Assembly: GCA_039935015.1 (NCBI GenBank)
Contig: JBDTLC010000174.1
Location: forward strand, 1-12,961
DNA: 12,961 nucleotides
Reading direction: 5' to 3'
From: Paralcaligenes sp039935015
Lineage (GTDB): Bacteria > Pseudomonadota > Gammaproteobacteria > Burkholderiales > Burkholderiaceae_B
In this document: one piece after another, positions 1 through 6,614 of the stretch
Position numbering within the stretch: the first letter of the stretch is position 1
Layout: the number at the start of each line of letters is the position of its first letter
Program-made: the position numbers and the translations under genes
The notes under the pieces: model-generated
What the model was told of the DNA's origin: nothing
Databases searched by the model: none
What the model saw: only the letters and a program-made list of their open reading frames with translations

Positions 1-1437
1 AACGAACGCACCGACTCGTATGGGGGTGATTCTGACAAACGTACGCGCCTGCTCCTCGAACTGATTGCATCGGTTCGCAAACGCTGTGGCAGCGAGTTTA
101 TCCTGGGCATGAAGTTGCCGGGCGACGATGGCATCCCTGGTGGAGTGGGACCCGCCCTTGCTGCGCAAGTTGCCCGACGCCTAGTCCAAACGAGCCAAAT
201 TGACTATATCTGCTTTGCGCAAGGCACACACGATCGTACACTCGAGATGCATGTCCCAGACGGGCACTGGGACCGCAACCCCTATGCAGGGCTGCTTGGC
301 TCACTGCGTAGCTCCGTATCTCCCGTACCACTGATGGCACTTGGCCGCATCAACGACCCTGCTCAGGCAGAAGCAATCGTTGCACAGGGCACAGCCGAGT
401 TGGTTGGAATCGGCAGGGCACTGATCACTGACCCAGCATGGCCGCGGAAGGCCCAGCTCGGCCAGGCAGCAGGAATCCGCTACTGCGTGTCTGGAAATAC
501 TTGCTGGAAAACTATCGTCGATCATCAACCCATCGCCTGCGACAACAATCCGCGCATGGCCATGCCTGATGAATTGGACGATCACATAGCGAAGGCTATT
601 GTGCTAAAAAGAATCGCCGTTGTGGGAGCCGGTATTGCGGGCTTGGAGGTTGCCTGGACTGCTGCCGAACGCGGTCACGATGTCACGTTGTTCGGCCGTT
701 CGAGCGAGGTCGGCGGGAAAGTCCGCTTGTTGGCCGCATTGCCTGGTGGCGAAGACCTAAGCAGTATCTACGATTTTCAATACATGAAGGCGCTGCACGC
801 TGGAGTCCACCTAAATCTAGGTGCACCCGCAGATACGGCGACCATACTTGCGCTAGATCCACAAGTAATCATACTTGCCACCGGGTCGACCATGATCTGG
901 CCTCGCTGCCTGCCAATGGCCCTTCGGCTCGAAGGCCTCGTGCCAGACTTGCGCACGGCAATGACCGACCTCCAATCGATTTCCGAACGACAACATGGCA
1001 CTGCAGTTATTTTCGACATGGATCATTCCGAAGGAACATATGCGTCGGCAGAACGCCTTTGCGAGATTTTCGAGAAAGTCGTCCTGATAACTCCGCGAGA
1101 GACGATCGCCGACGAAACCGCCTTAGTCACACGCCAGGGAATTTTGCGGCGCATCCACGAAAAAGGAATCAGAACGATCATCGCAGCGGAGCCGCGCTGG
1201 ACAAACGCGTTTGAAGAGCACGGCCAGTTAGAATACGTGAGCGTATACGGCGGCCCGCCGTGCGCCATCGATAACGTGGTCTTCTTCGCATACGCCACGC
1301 CGCGCCAGCCCAATAACGAATTGGCCGCACCACTGCGCGCAACGGGTATCCCTGTGCACCTGATCGGAGATTGTCGTGCGGCCCGTACTATGCTTGCTGC
1401 AACTTCTGAAGGTGACGCACTGGGAAGAGCTATCTGA
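1..1437 (+). CDS. FMN/FAD oxidoreductase, 2,4-dienoyl-CoA reductase/TMADH-like (5' partial)
   Basis: The reading frame is open from base 1, so the start lies outside the window; 478 residues are visible and roughly the first 200 (early TIM barrel) are missing. It opens with NERTDSYGG, the old-yellow-enzyme N-x-R-x-D-x-YGG motif. The FMN phosphate segment VGIGRALITDP lies at about 410-440. A cysteine cluster follows at 484-540, then the Rossmann motif VVGAGIAGLEVAW with EVGGK (about 615-720). A second dinucleotide region and the ending HLIGDCRAARTMLAA are typical of the C-terminal part of this family. Members use FMN, a [4Fe-4S] cluster and FAD to move electrons between NAD(P)H and enoates, dienoyl-CoAs or methylated amines; the substrate here cannot be told. 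The cluster motif reads C-x2-G-x2-C-x11-C, so glycine replaces the usual second cysteine. The gene converges on trpF and is unlikely to share its transcript. Family assignment is firm, exact function is not. Confidence 0.93.
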   Translation, partial: NERTDSYGGDSDKRTRLLLELIASVRKRCGSEFILGMKLPGDDGIPGGVGPALAAQVARRLVQTSQIDYICFAQGTHDRTLEMHVPDGHWDRNPYAGLLGSLRSSVSPVPLMALGRINDPAQAEAIVAQGTAELVGIGRALITDPAWPRKAQLGQAAGIRYCVSGNTCWKTIVDHQPIACDNNPRMAMPDELDDHIAKAIVLKRIAVVGAGIAGLEVAWTAAERGHDVTLFGRSSEVGGKVRLLAALPGGEDLSSIYDFQYMKALHAGVHLNLGAPADTATILALDPQVIILATGSTMIWPRCLPMALRLEGLVPDLRTAMTDLQSISERQHGTAVIFDMDHSEGTYASAERLCEIFEKVVLITPRETIADETALVTRQGILRRIHEKGIRTIIAAEPRWTNAFEEHGQLEYVSVYGGPPCAIDNVVFFAYATPRQPNNELAAPLRATGIPVHLIGDCRAARTMLAATSEGDALGRAI

Positions 1438-1448
1438 TTGAAGGCCAC

Positions 1449-1476
1449 CCCAGAAGGAGACGGCAGGCCTTCTGGG
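1449..1476. terminator. Stem-loop between convergent genes (possible terminator)
   Basis: A perfect 9-bp stem (CCCAGAAGG, 1449-1457, with CCTTCTGGG, 1468-1476) encloses a 10-nt loop, 12 nt after the oxidoreductase stop codon. Neither strand has a T-run directly after the stem, so it is not a textbook intrinsic terminator. Its position between convergent genes suggests a 3'-end processing or termination hairpin, mainly for the plus-strand gene. Confidence 0.4.
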
Positions 1477-1540
1477 AACCGCACGATGGGCCATAGATAT
1501 AAGCGCTACGGCAGGCGCCAGCTTTATCGTTAAACGATCG

Positions 1541-1562
1541 AAAAAACGACCGCCGGATGGCG
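1541..1562 (-). terminator. Weak terminator-like sequence after trpF
   Basis: Read on the minus strand downstream of trpF, a 4-bp stem (CGCC, 4-nt loop, GGCG; 1562-1551) is followed 4 nt later by six consecutive T residues (1546-1541). The stem is short, so intrinsic termination is only a possibility. It is the best U-tract candidate for ending the trpF message in this 171-bp gap. Confidence 0.2.
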
Positions 1563-1608
1563 CCCTACCAGTTGTAGGCAACACCCGGCTTGCAAGGCAG
1601 ACCAACTG

Positions 1609-2271
1609 TCAGTCCGAACGGCCGGAAGCTGCTTCAGCTACGGCGCGCATGAAGGCTTCGATTTTTTCGGAAGACTTGATCCCGGGGGACGACTCCACAC
1701 CACTACTGACATCAACCGCATAGGGCCGCAGCGACTGGATGGATATGGCCACCGATGCGGGAGTCATGCCGCCTGCCAGTATGATCGGACAGCTATCGGA
1801 CGATTGCATGACCGTTTGCAATAAGGCCGGGTCAAGCGCCCGGCCGCTGCCTCCGTAGCCTGGGCTGTAGCTGTCGAACAACCATCCCGCCGCGTCGCCA
1901 AACTGGTGACACGTGCGGAACACCTGCTCAGGGCTATTCAGATGGGGCGCACCAAGCCGGAAAGCACGCAGATAGCGATGATGGAAGCTCGCGCAAAAGC
2001 TCGGGCTTTCGTCGCCGTGAAACTGCAAGAGGTCGGGTTTGACCCGATCAATGACGGCCTGCACCTCCTCGCGCGTTGCATTCACAAATAAAGCTACGAC
2101 GTCGACAAACGCCGGCACTATCGCTCGCAAGGCTTGGGCCTGCTCCAGCGACACGAAGCGGGCACTGTCCGGATAAAACACCAGGCCGATGGCATCGGCG
2201 CCTGCCCCGACAGCGGCAGTCACGTCATCCGCACGGGTCAATCCACAGATTTTTACGCGTGTACGCCTCAT
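1609..2271 (-). CDS. trpF: Phosphoribosylanthranilate isomerase
   Basis: This 220-residue (beta/alpha)8 enzyme rearranges N-(5'-phosphoribosyl)anthranilate to CdRP in tryptophan synthesis. The N-terminal strand RVKICGLTR carries the catalytic cysteine (Cys9). GADAIGLVFYPDSARFV, LLQFHGDE, FDSYSPGYGGSGRALD and ILAGGMTP follow in family order. PYAVDVSSGVESSPGIK provides the C-terminal phosphate-binding segment; the catalytic general acid is probably the aspartate of the FDSY stretch. Length is normal. The ATG overlaps the TGA of a small upstream ORF as ATGA, and GAAGG at 2286-2282 is a possible ribosome site 10 nt upstream. The gene is the last minus-strand gene of the leuB-asd-fimV-truA-trpF series. 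Burkholderiales usually continue with trpB and trpA, but here a convergent oxidoreductase follows instead. Confidence 0.97.
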   Translation of the reverse strand: MRRTRVKICGLTRADDVTAAVGAGADAIGLVFYPDSARFVSLEQAQALRAIVPAFVDVVALFVNATREEVQAVIDRVKPDLLQFHGDESPSFCASFHHRYLRAFRLGAPHLNSPEQVFRTCHQFGDAAGWLFDSYSPGYGGSGRALDPALLQTVMQSSDSCPIILAGGMTPASVAISIQSLRPYAVDVSSGVESSPGIKSSEKIEAFMRAVAEAASGRSD

Positions 2272-2435
2272 TTGAACGTCGCCTTCGAACGGAGCTCAAC
2301 GCGACTGTCATAGCCGCAGAGATCCGACCCATACATGCTACGTGCGCCGAACTGCGCCAGAAAGGCTTCCAACACCGTAGCGCCACCTTTGTAGTACACC
2401 ACCATGCCGGGAGAAAATAACACCTTGGCAACCAT
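2268..2435 (-). CDS. Possible 55-residue small protein upstream of trpF
   Basis: I do not recognise this ORF. It runs from ATG at 2435 to TGA at 2270-2268, and that TGA overlaps the trpF ATG as ATGA, a common arrangement in translationally coupled genes. By my count about two thirds of its codons end in G or C, similar to coding sequence here, and it fills most of the 223-bp gap between truA and trpF. The product begins MVAKVLFSPGMVVYYKGG, contains SMYGSDLCGYDSRVEL, and ends in ATFK; it has no signal peptide or clear membrane span. Against it: no good ribosome-binding site precedes 2435, and the internal ATG at 2405 has none either. The frame is open upstream to a TGA at about 2480. It could be a coupling leader, a degraded gene remnant or chance. 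Confidence 0.33.
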   Translation of the reverse strand: MVAKVLFSPGMVVYYKGGATVLEAFLAQFGARSMYGSDLCGYDSRVELRSKATFK

Positions 2436-2494
2436 AAGATCTGTAGCCCATAAAAGGATTGAAACTTTAATTATGAATCAAGCGCTGCATGGGG

Positions 2495-3310
2495 CTAATA
2501 ACCTTGGCTCGCGCAAAACCCCAAATGTGAAGCAAAAAGTGTTTGCAGCGACGGCGCGGGCAGGCCGAATATTGGCGGATACTCGACTTGGGCCAGATAC
2601 AGGCCGCCGGCAGTAAACGTAGGTGCCGCCAGCCGCCGATCACGCTGCGCGAGTAACGTGTCCATCCATTGCGGCGGTTGCTTGCCTTGCCCAATATACA
2701 ACAGAGCCCCCATCAGATTGCGCACCATGTGGTGTAAAAATGCATTGGCCTTCAGCGTGAAAATAAAGAAATCGCCACGTTGCTCAATCTGTAATTCATG
2801 CATGGTGCGAACGGGGCTTGCCGCCTGGCACTGTGATGAGCGAAAACTACTGAAGTCGTGTTCGCCCAGCAAAGAAGCCGCAGCCCGTTGCATAGGCACT
2901 AAACTTAAAGGCTGATGCACCCACCCCACGCGCGCCTGTACCATCGGCGAGCGCACCCGCGCATGGCGCACCACATAAATGTAGGTGCGCGATACGGCCG
3001 AGAAACGGGCATGAAACGTATCAGGCACAACACACGCCCATTGCACCGCGATAGACGCAGGCAGCAAGGCGTTAACACCGCGCACCCAGGACTCCAGACG
3101 CCGTTGGGGCACACCGCCCAGATGTACAACCTGCCCCAGCGCATGCACACCCGTATCGGTGCGACCTGCACATACAGTGGGTTGAGGTTGCGCCGCGAAC
3201 TGCGCCAAGGCGGATTCGAAAGTGTCTTGCACAGTACAGTGATGCGGCTGCGTTTGCCACCCTTGCCAGGGCGCTCCGTCGTACGACACACCAAGCGCCA
3301 TACGAGTCAT
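2495..3310 (-). CDS. truA: tRNA pseudouridine(38-40) synthase
   Basis: This 271-residue enzyme isomerises uridine to pseudouridine at positions 38-40 of the tRNA anticodon arm and acts as a cytosolic dimer. The N-terminal segment MALGVSYDGAPWQGWQ is the family opening. CAGRTDTGVHALGQVVHL contains the catalytic aspartate, Asp52. FHARFSAVSRTYIYVV, EHDFSSFRSSQCQAASPVRT and ANAFLHHMVRNLMGALL are further conserved TruA blocks, followed by APTFTAGGLYLAQVEYP. Length is normal for the family. The ATG starts 1 nt after the fimV TGA, so translation is probably coupled; an ATG three codons later (MALGV) is an alternative start. In Burkholderiales truA commonly sits between fimV and trpF, as here. The stop TAG is followed by a 223-bp gap holding the small ORF before trpF. 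Confidence 0.97.
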   Translation of the reverse strand: MTRMALGVSYDGAPWQGWQTQPHHCTVQDTFESALAQFAAQPQPTVCAGRTDTGVHALGQVVHLGGVPQRRLESWVRGVNALLPASIAVQWACVVPDTFHARFSAVSRTYIYVVRHARVRSPMVQARVGWVHQPLSLVPMQRAAASLLGEHDFSSFRSSQCQAASPVRTMHELQIEQRGDFFIFTLKANAFLHHMVRNLMGALLYIGQGKQPPQWMDTLLAQRDRRLAAPTFTAGGLYLAQVEYPPIFGLPAPSLQTLFASHLGFCASQGY

Positions 3311-3311
3311 A

Positions 3312-5396
3312 TCAACTCTTGCTGGCAGGCGGTTCGTCGCTCGGAGGCTGGTTCAGATCGAGATTGACCTGATCAAGTTTTTCCTTGACCATGGCCTCAG
3401 TGATGGTGGAGGCGCGATCATCAGAATCGTCGTCGCGTGCAATATTGGCCCGACGCAGCAACCATGCAATAACCAGCACAAACAAGGCCAGCAGTGCAGT
3501 AATAACACCTAACAAATGCTCCTGGAACCACGACACGGATTGGCCTGCCTTATTTGAAGTCTGATTACCCACACCTGCGACGGAGTCGGCAGCCTTGGCA
3601 GTATTGCCGGTAGCCGCCGCAGCACCTGTGGCGCCATTGCCAGCGGCGTTGCTGCCCGAAGCAGCGCTAGCTGCTGCACTGCTTCCCGCAGCAACGCCGG
3701 TTGCCGCGTTACTTCCCGCGGACACGTTATCTGTACCGCTATTTTCTGAGGTGGAGCGACCTGCAGCGCTATTTCCAGCAGCGACGCTACTCTCAACGGT
3801 TTTTCCTGCAGCGACGCTACCTGCGACATGGCTAACTGTATTGCCGGCAGCCCCATTCGCCGTTGACGTCTCCGCTATGGCTATGTTTCCTGTAGCCGTA
3901 TTCCCAGCGGCCGTATTCCCCGTAGCAGCACCCTTAGTAGGTGCCACCGGCGACGACTCAGTACCCGTAGCTGAAACTGCCGATTTCCCGCCAGAAGTAA
4001 GAGAAGCGCCGTTTGAAGCTGAGGCGCCAGTCCCCGAACTAGAAGAGCCCGCTGCTACCGATTCGCTACCCGATAAAGGCGCGCCACTGCTACCGCTTGC
4101 GACGATGGCGGCCTGGCTGACGCCCGACGGCTGCCCGCCGTTTGCCGCCGAGCCAGAAGCCTTGCCAGCCACACCTGGTGAAGCTTGCCCGCCAGATAAC
4201 CCACCCGTCTGCGCCATCGCGCTGGTCGCCCGGTTGCCGTTTGAACTTCCCGTCGAGCCGCCTGTAGCTCCTGCCACTACGCCTGCCGCATCGGCTATCG
4301 CCTTGCCCAGGCCTTTTGCAGCCCCTATAACGACATCTTTAGCGACCTCTCCCTGGCCTTGCAAGGCCTGGTTAATATGCTGCACGTTTTCTTCCAGTTG
4401 CGACACGCGTTGCTGCGAATCGGCAATGCCTTTACTCGTCGCCACACGGTTGTCGGCCCGAGCATCAGCCGCAGACGTCCCATCACTGGAAAGCCTGACC
4501 TGATCGCCGGGCCGCGCTGCGGCAGACGGTGGCGGTGCGGCAGTTTCTGGCGCTACGGTTCCCTTGTTTGCAGGGCCGCCCCGCAACGGAACCGATTTCT
4601 CCCCAGCCAGACGCTGCCGATACTGAGCAAAAGCCAGCGCCTGTTTCTGGAAGATGCGCCGCGCCTCGCGATCGCTGATGGCCGTCAGGCTGGCCATATC
4701 CGGAACTTGCAGCGTCGCGCCCGCCTTGACCAGGTTCATGTTCTGGTTGATAAACGCCTGCGGGTTGGCGCGCTGCAATGCCACCATCAACTGATAGACA
4801 CTCACACCCTTCACTGCATGGTTTCGGGCAATGCCAAAAAGGGTATCGCCGCGCCGCACATGCAGGCGTACAAGCGAGCGATGGCCTATATTTGCCTGCC
4901 TCGCGCCCGTTGCAGCATTTGCTGCGTCACTGTGTCCCTCAGCGCCGCCCACGGCTATGCGGTGCGGAGATGTTGCCAAGACGCTGATCTGGTACTGTTG
5001 TTGGCCGGTAGCGGTATGCACTTCCAGCAGCAGATCGGCCACAGGCCCATTAAAAGGCTGGCTCGAACTGAAGCGAACAACTCTGGACCCAACGACTGTG
5101 CCATGCACCACTTTCAGCTGCAAGCTAGACAACGCAACGGGAGGCGTCAGGCCAGCTTGTGTCCAGGCCGCCGCTGGAGCCACACTGACAGTAAAAGAAC
5201 GCAAGTCATCGGCGCTAAGCTCATAAATAGGCACATCCATGCGCAACGCCTGTCCAGGTTCGGACACAATACGAGAATGGCCAAGCGCTGCGGCATAGGA
5301 ATTGGAACCCATCAACATCACCACGGGCAAGGCCGCAACCCATGGTTTAGCTCGCAACCAGAGGGTCGATGCGGCACTGCTGTGGCATGTAGGCAT
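3312..5396 (-). CDS. fimV: FimV-like LysM inner-membrane protein, C-terminally short
   Basis: This 694-residue envelope protein is related to FimV of pseudomonads, which organises polar type IV pili and related assemblies through peptidoglycan binding. Residues 1-36 form a likely signal peptide (positive start, AALPVVMLMG core, cut near SYAA). Residues 37-145 form the FimV N-terminal domain. A LysM domain lies at about 176-233 (HVRRGDTLFGIA to TLQVPD). Residues 323-347 form a short predicted coiled coil. A Gly/Ala/Ser/Asn-rich low-complexity tract covers about 375-620, with degenerate AAGNT-type repeats at 489-600. One membrane span (627-648) is followed by only about 45 cytoplasmic residues, ending near QVNLDLNQPP. 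The TPR-like cytoplasmic domain of long FimV proteins is absent. The start is supported by AGGTGA (5411-5406), 9 nt upstream, and lies 2 nt after the asd stop; truA follows 1 nt after its own stop. A pilus or polarity role is inference. Confidence 0.88.
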   Translation of the reverse strand: MPTCHSSAASTLWLRAKPWVAALPVVMLMGSNSYAAALGHSRIVSEPGQALRMDVPIYELSADDLRSFTVSVAPAAAWTQAGLTPPVALSSLQLKVVHGTVVGSRVVRFSSSQPFNGPVADLLLEVHTATGQQQYQISVLATSPHRIAVGGAEGHSDAANAATGARQANIGHRSLVRLHVRRGDTLFGIARNHAVKGVSVYQLMVALQRANPQAFINQNMNLVKAGATLQVPDMASLTAISDREARRIFQKQALAFAQYRQRLAGEKSVPLRGGPANKGTVAPETAAPPPSAAARPGDQVRLSSDGTSAADARADNRVATSKGIADSQQRVSQLEENVQHINQALQGQGEVAKDVVIGAAKGLGKAIADAAGVVAGATGGSTGSSNGNRATSAMAQTGGLSGGQASPGVAGKASGSAANGGQPSGVSQAAIVASGSSGAPLSGSESVAAGSSSSGTGASASNGASLTSGGKSAVSATGTESSPVAPTKGAATGNTAAGNTATGNIAIAETSTANGAAGNTVSHVAGSVAAGKTVESSVAAGNSAAGRSTSENSGTDNVSAGSNAATGVAAGSSAAASAASGSNAAGNGATGAAAATGNTAKAADSVAGVGNQTSNKAGQSVSWFQEHLLGVITALLALFVLVIAWLLRRANIARDDDSDDRASTITEAMVKEKLDQVNLDLNQPPSDEPPASKS
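3597..3932 (-). repeat. Degenerate Ala-Gly-Asn/Thr repeat tract inside fimV
   Basis: This part of fimV (residues 489-600) encodes short, imperfect repeats built on AAGNT, ATGNI, AAGNS and AAGSS, with near-identical 15-nt DNA units at its upstream end (around 3890-3932). Such tracts expand and contract by slippage or recombination. The encoded segment lies in the periplasm just before the membrane span and is probably an extended linker. The same base composition opens a long antisense frame that I regard as spurious. Confidence 0.7.
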
Positions 5397-5398
5397 TT

Positions 5399-6529
5399 TT
5401 AAAGTTCACCTAAAATAATACGCAACATACGGCGCAAAGGTTCCGCCGCCCCCCATAAAAGCTGGTCGCCCACCGTGAACGCGCTGAGATATTCTGGGCC
5501 CATGGACATTTTGCGTAAGCGTCCAACCGGAATATCCAGCGTGCCCGTTACAGCAACCGGCGTCAATTCATGCATGGTCGCCTCGCGTTCATTGGTGACG
5601 ACCTTCGCCCATTTCGAGCCTTCCCGCAAAATATCGGCCACCTCGTCCAGCGGCACATCACGCGCTAGCTTGATCGTTAGGGCCTGGCTATGACAGCGCA
5701 TGGCGCCAATTCGTACGCACAGACCATCAATGGGTGTAGATTGGGTGCCAAAAGCCGGGCCTCGGCCCAGGATTTTATTGGTTTCTGCCTCGGCCTTCCA
5801 TTCTTCGCGCGACACACCATTACCCAAGTCTTTATCGATCCAGGGAATAAGGCTACCCCCTAACGGCACACCAAACTGATCGTGCGCCAGCCCCACGTCT
5901 TGTTGCTTGAGTAAAACGCCGCGATCAATTTCCAGGATGGCCGATGCCGGATCATCGAGCAGCGATTTCACGGCGCCGTTGAGTTCACCAAACTGCGTCA
6001 ACAGCTCGCGCATGTGCTGGGCACCGCCACCCGACGCTGCCTGATAGGTCATGCAAGTCATCCAGTCGACCAGATGGCTATTGAACAACCCTGCCAGACC
6101 CATCAGCATGCAGCTGACCGTGCAATTGCCCCCGATGTAGTTTTTGACTCCGCGTTGCAAGGCGGTATCGATAACCGGACGATTGACAGGGTCGAGCACA
6201 ATGATGGCATCGTCTTTCATGCGCAGGGTGCTGGCTGCATCTATCCACAAGCCATCCCAGCCAGCGGCACGCAGCTTAGGATACACGGCGGAGGTGTAGT
6301 CACCGCCCTGGGCGGTGACGATAATGGGTAACTTCTTGAGCGCATCGATATTGTAGGCATCTTGCAAGGCAGGCGCACCATCGGCCCAATGCGGAGCAGA
6401 GCCACCTGCATTGCTAGTAGAAAAAAATACCGGCTGGAATAAGGAAAAGTCATTTTCGTCGCGCATGCGCTGCATAAGGACTGAACCCACCATACCGCGC
6501 CAGCCAACCAAACCTACTGCTTGATTCAT
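5399..6529 (-). CDS. asd: Aspartate-semialdehyde dehydrogenase
   Basis: This 376-residue enzyme reduces aspartyl-4-phosphate to aspartate semialdehyde with NADPH, the branch point to lysine, diaminopimelate, methionine and threonine. The N-terminal nucleotide loop is VGLVGWRGMVGSVLMQRM. The catalytic cysteine is in YIGGNCTVSCM (Cys136, matching Cys135 of the E. coli enzyme). TYQAASGGGAQHMRELL, EEWKAEAETNKIL and RIGAMRCHSQALTIKL, the last with the active-site histidine, follow in order, and the C-terminus is FTVGDQLLWGAAEPLRRML. It is the Gram-negative type of the enzyme, with normal length. The start fits the family, but its ribosome site is weak (GAGAA about 6 nt upstream). An 85-bp gap with a terminator-like hairpin separates it from leuB. 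fimV starts 2 nt after its stop. Confidence 0.98.
   Translation of the reverse strand: MNQAVGLVGWRGMVGSVLMQRMRDENDFSLFQPVFFSTSNAGGSAPHWADGAPALQDAYNIDALKKLPIIVTAQGGDYTSAVYPKLRAAGWDGLWIDAASTLRMKDDAIIVLDPVNRPVIDTALQRGVKNYIGGNCTVSCMLMGLAGLFNSHLVDWMTCMTYQAASGGGAQHMRELLTQFGELNGAVKSLLDDPASAILEIDRGVLLKQQDVGLAHDQFGVPLGGSLIPWIDKDLGNGVSREEWKAEAETNKILGRGPAFGTQSTPIDGLCVRIGAMRCHSQALTIKLARDVPLDEVADILREGSKWAKVVTNEREATMHELTPVAVTGTLDIPVGRLRKMSMGPEYLSAFTVGDQLLWGAAEPLRRMLRIILGEL
5406..5411 (-). promoter_or_regulatory. Ribosome-binding site for fimV
   Basis: AGGTGA on the minus strand lies 9 nt before the fimV ATG and inside the end of asd. It supports the start at 5396 rather than a later methionine. Confidence 0.55.
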
Positions 6530-6540
6530 CAGAATTCTCG

Positions 6541-6564
6541 AAAAATCCCGGGCTTCCGGCCGGG
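6541..6564 (-). terminator. Terminator-like hairpin between leuB and asd
   Basis: Read on the minus strand, CCCGG and CCGGG form a 5-bp GC-only stem (6564-6547, 8-nt loop, one further pair possible with a bulge). It is followed by A and five T residues (6545-6541), then the asd start about 12 nt on. This resembles a weak intrinsic terminator or attenuator. It could make asd-fimV-truA-trpF expression lower than that of leuB, but no good separate asd promoter is visible. Confidence 0.33.
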
Positions 6565-6614
6565 GAGCATGTCAATTTAAATGCGAAGATAAAAAATAAA
6601 TTTGCCTGCCGGCT

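Noticed and set aside
2225..2431. Another minus-strand ORF of 68 codons across the truA-trpF gap.
   Set aside because: It is a different frame from the ATGA-coupled small ORF, runs into trpF out of frame, and its Trp/Arg/Ser-rich product looks like a shadow.
3595..4503. Long plus-strand ORF (302 codons) opposite fimV, rich in Ala, Pro, Leu and Val.
   Set aside because: It is the antisense of the FimV low-complexity tract; the composition simply avoids stops. No family motif or ribosome site.
4359..5402. Plus-strand ORF of 347 codons opposite the N-terminal half of fimV.
   Set aside because: It lies opposite the well-supported signal peptide, FimV domain and LysM domain, and its translation has no recognisable motif.
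6570..6575. Perfect TTGACA on the minus strand upstream of asd.
   Set aside because: At 16-18 nt downstream there is only CCCGGG-type sequence, so no -10 element accompanies it.
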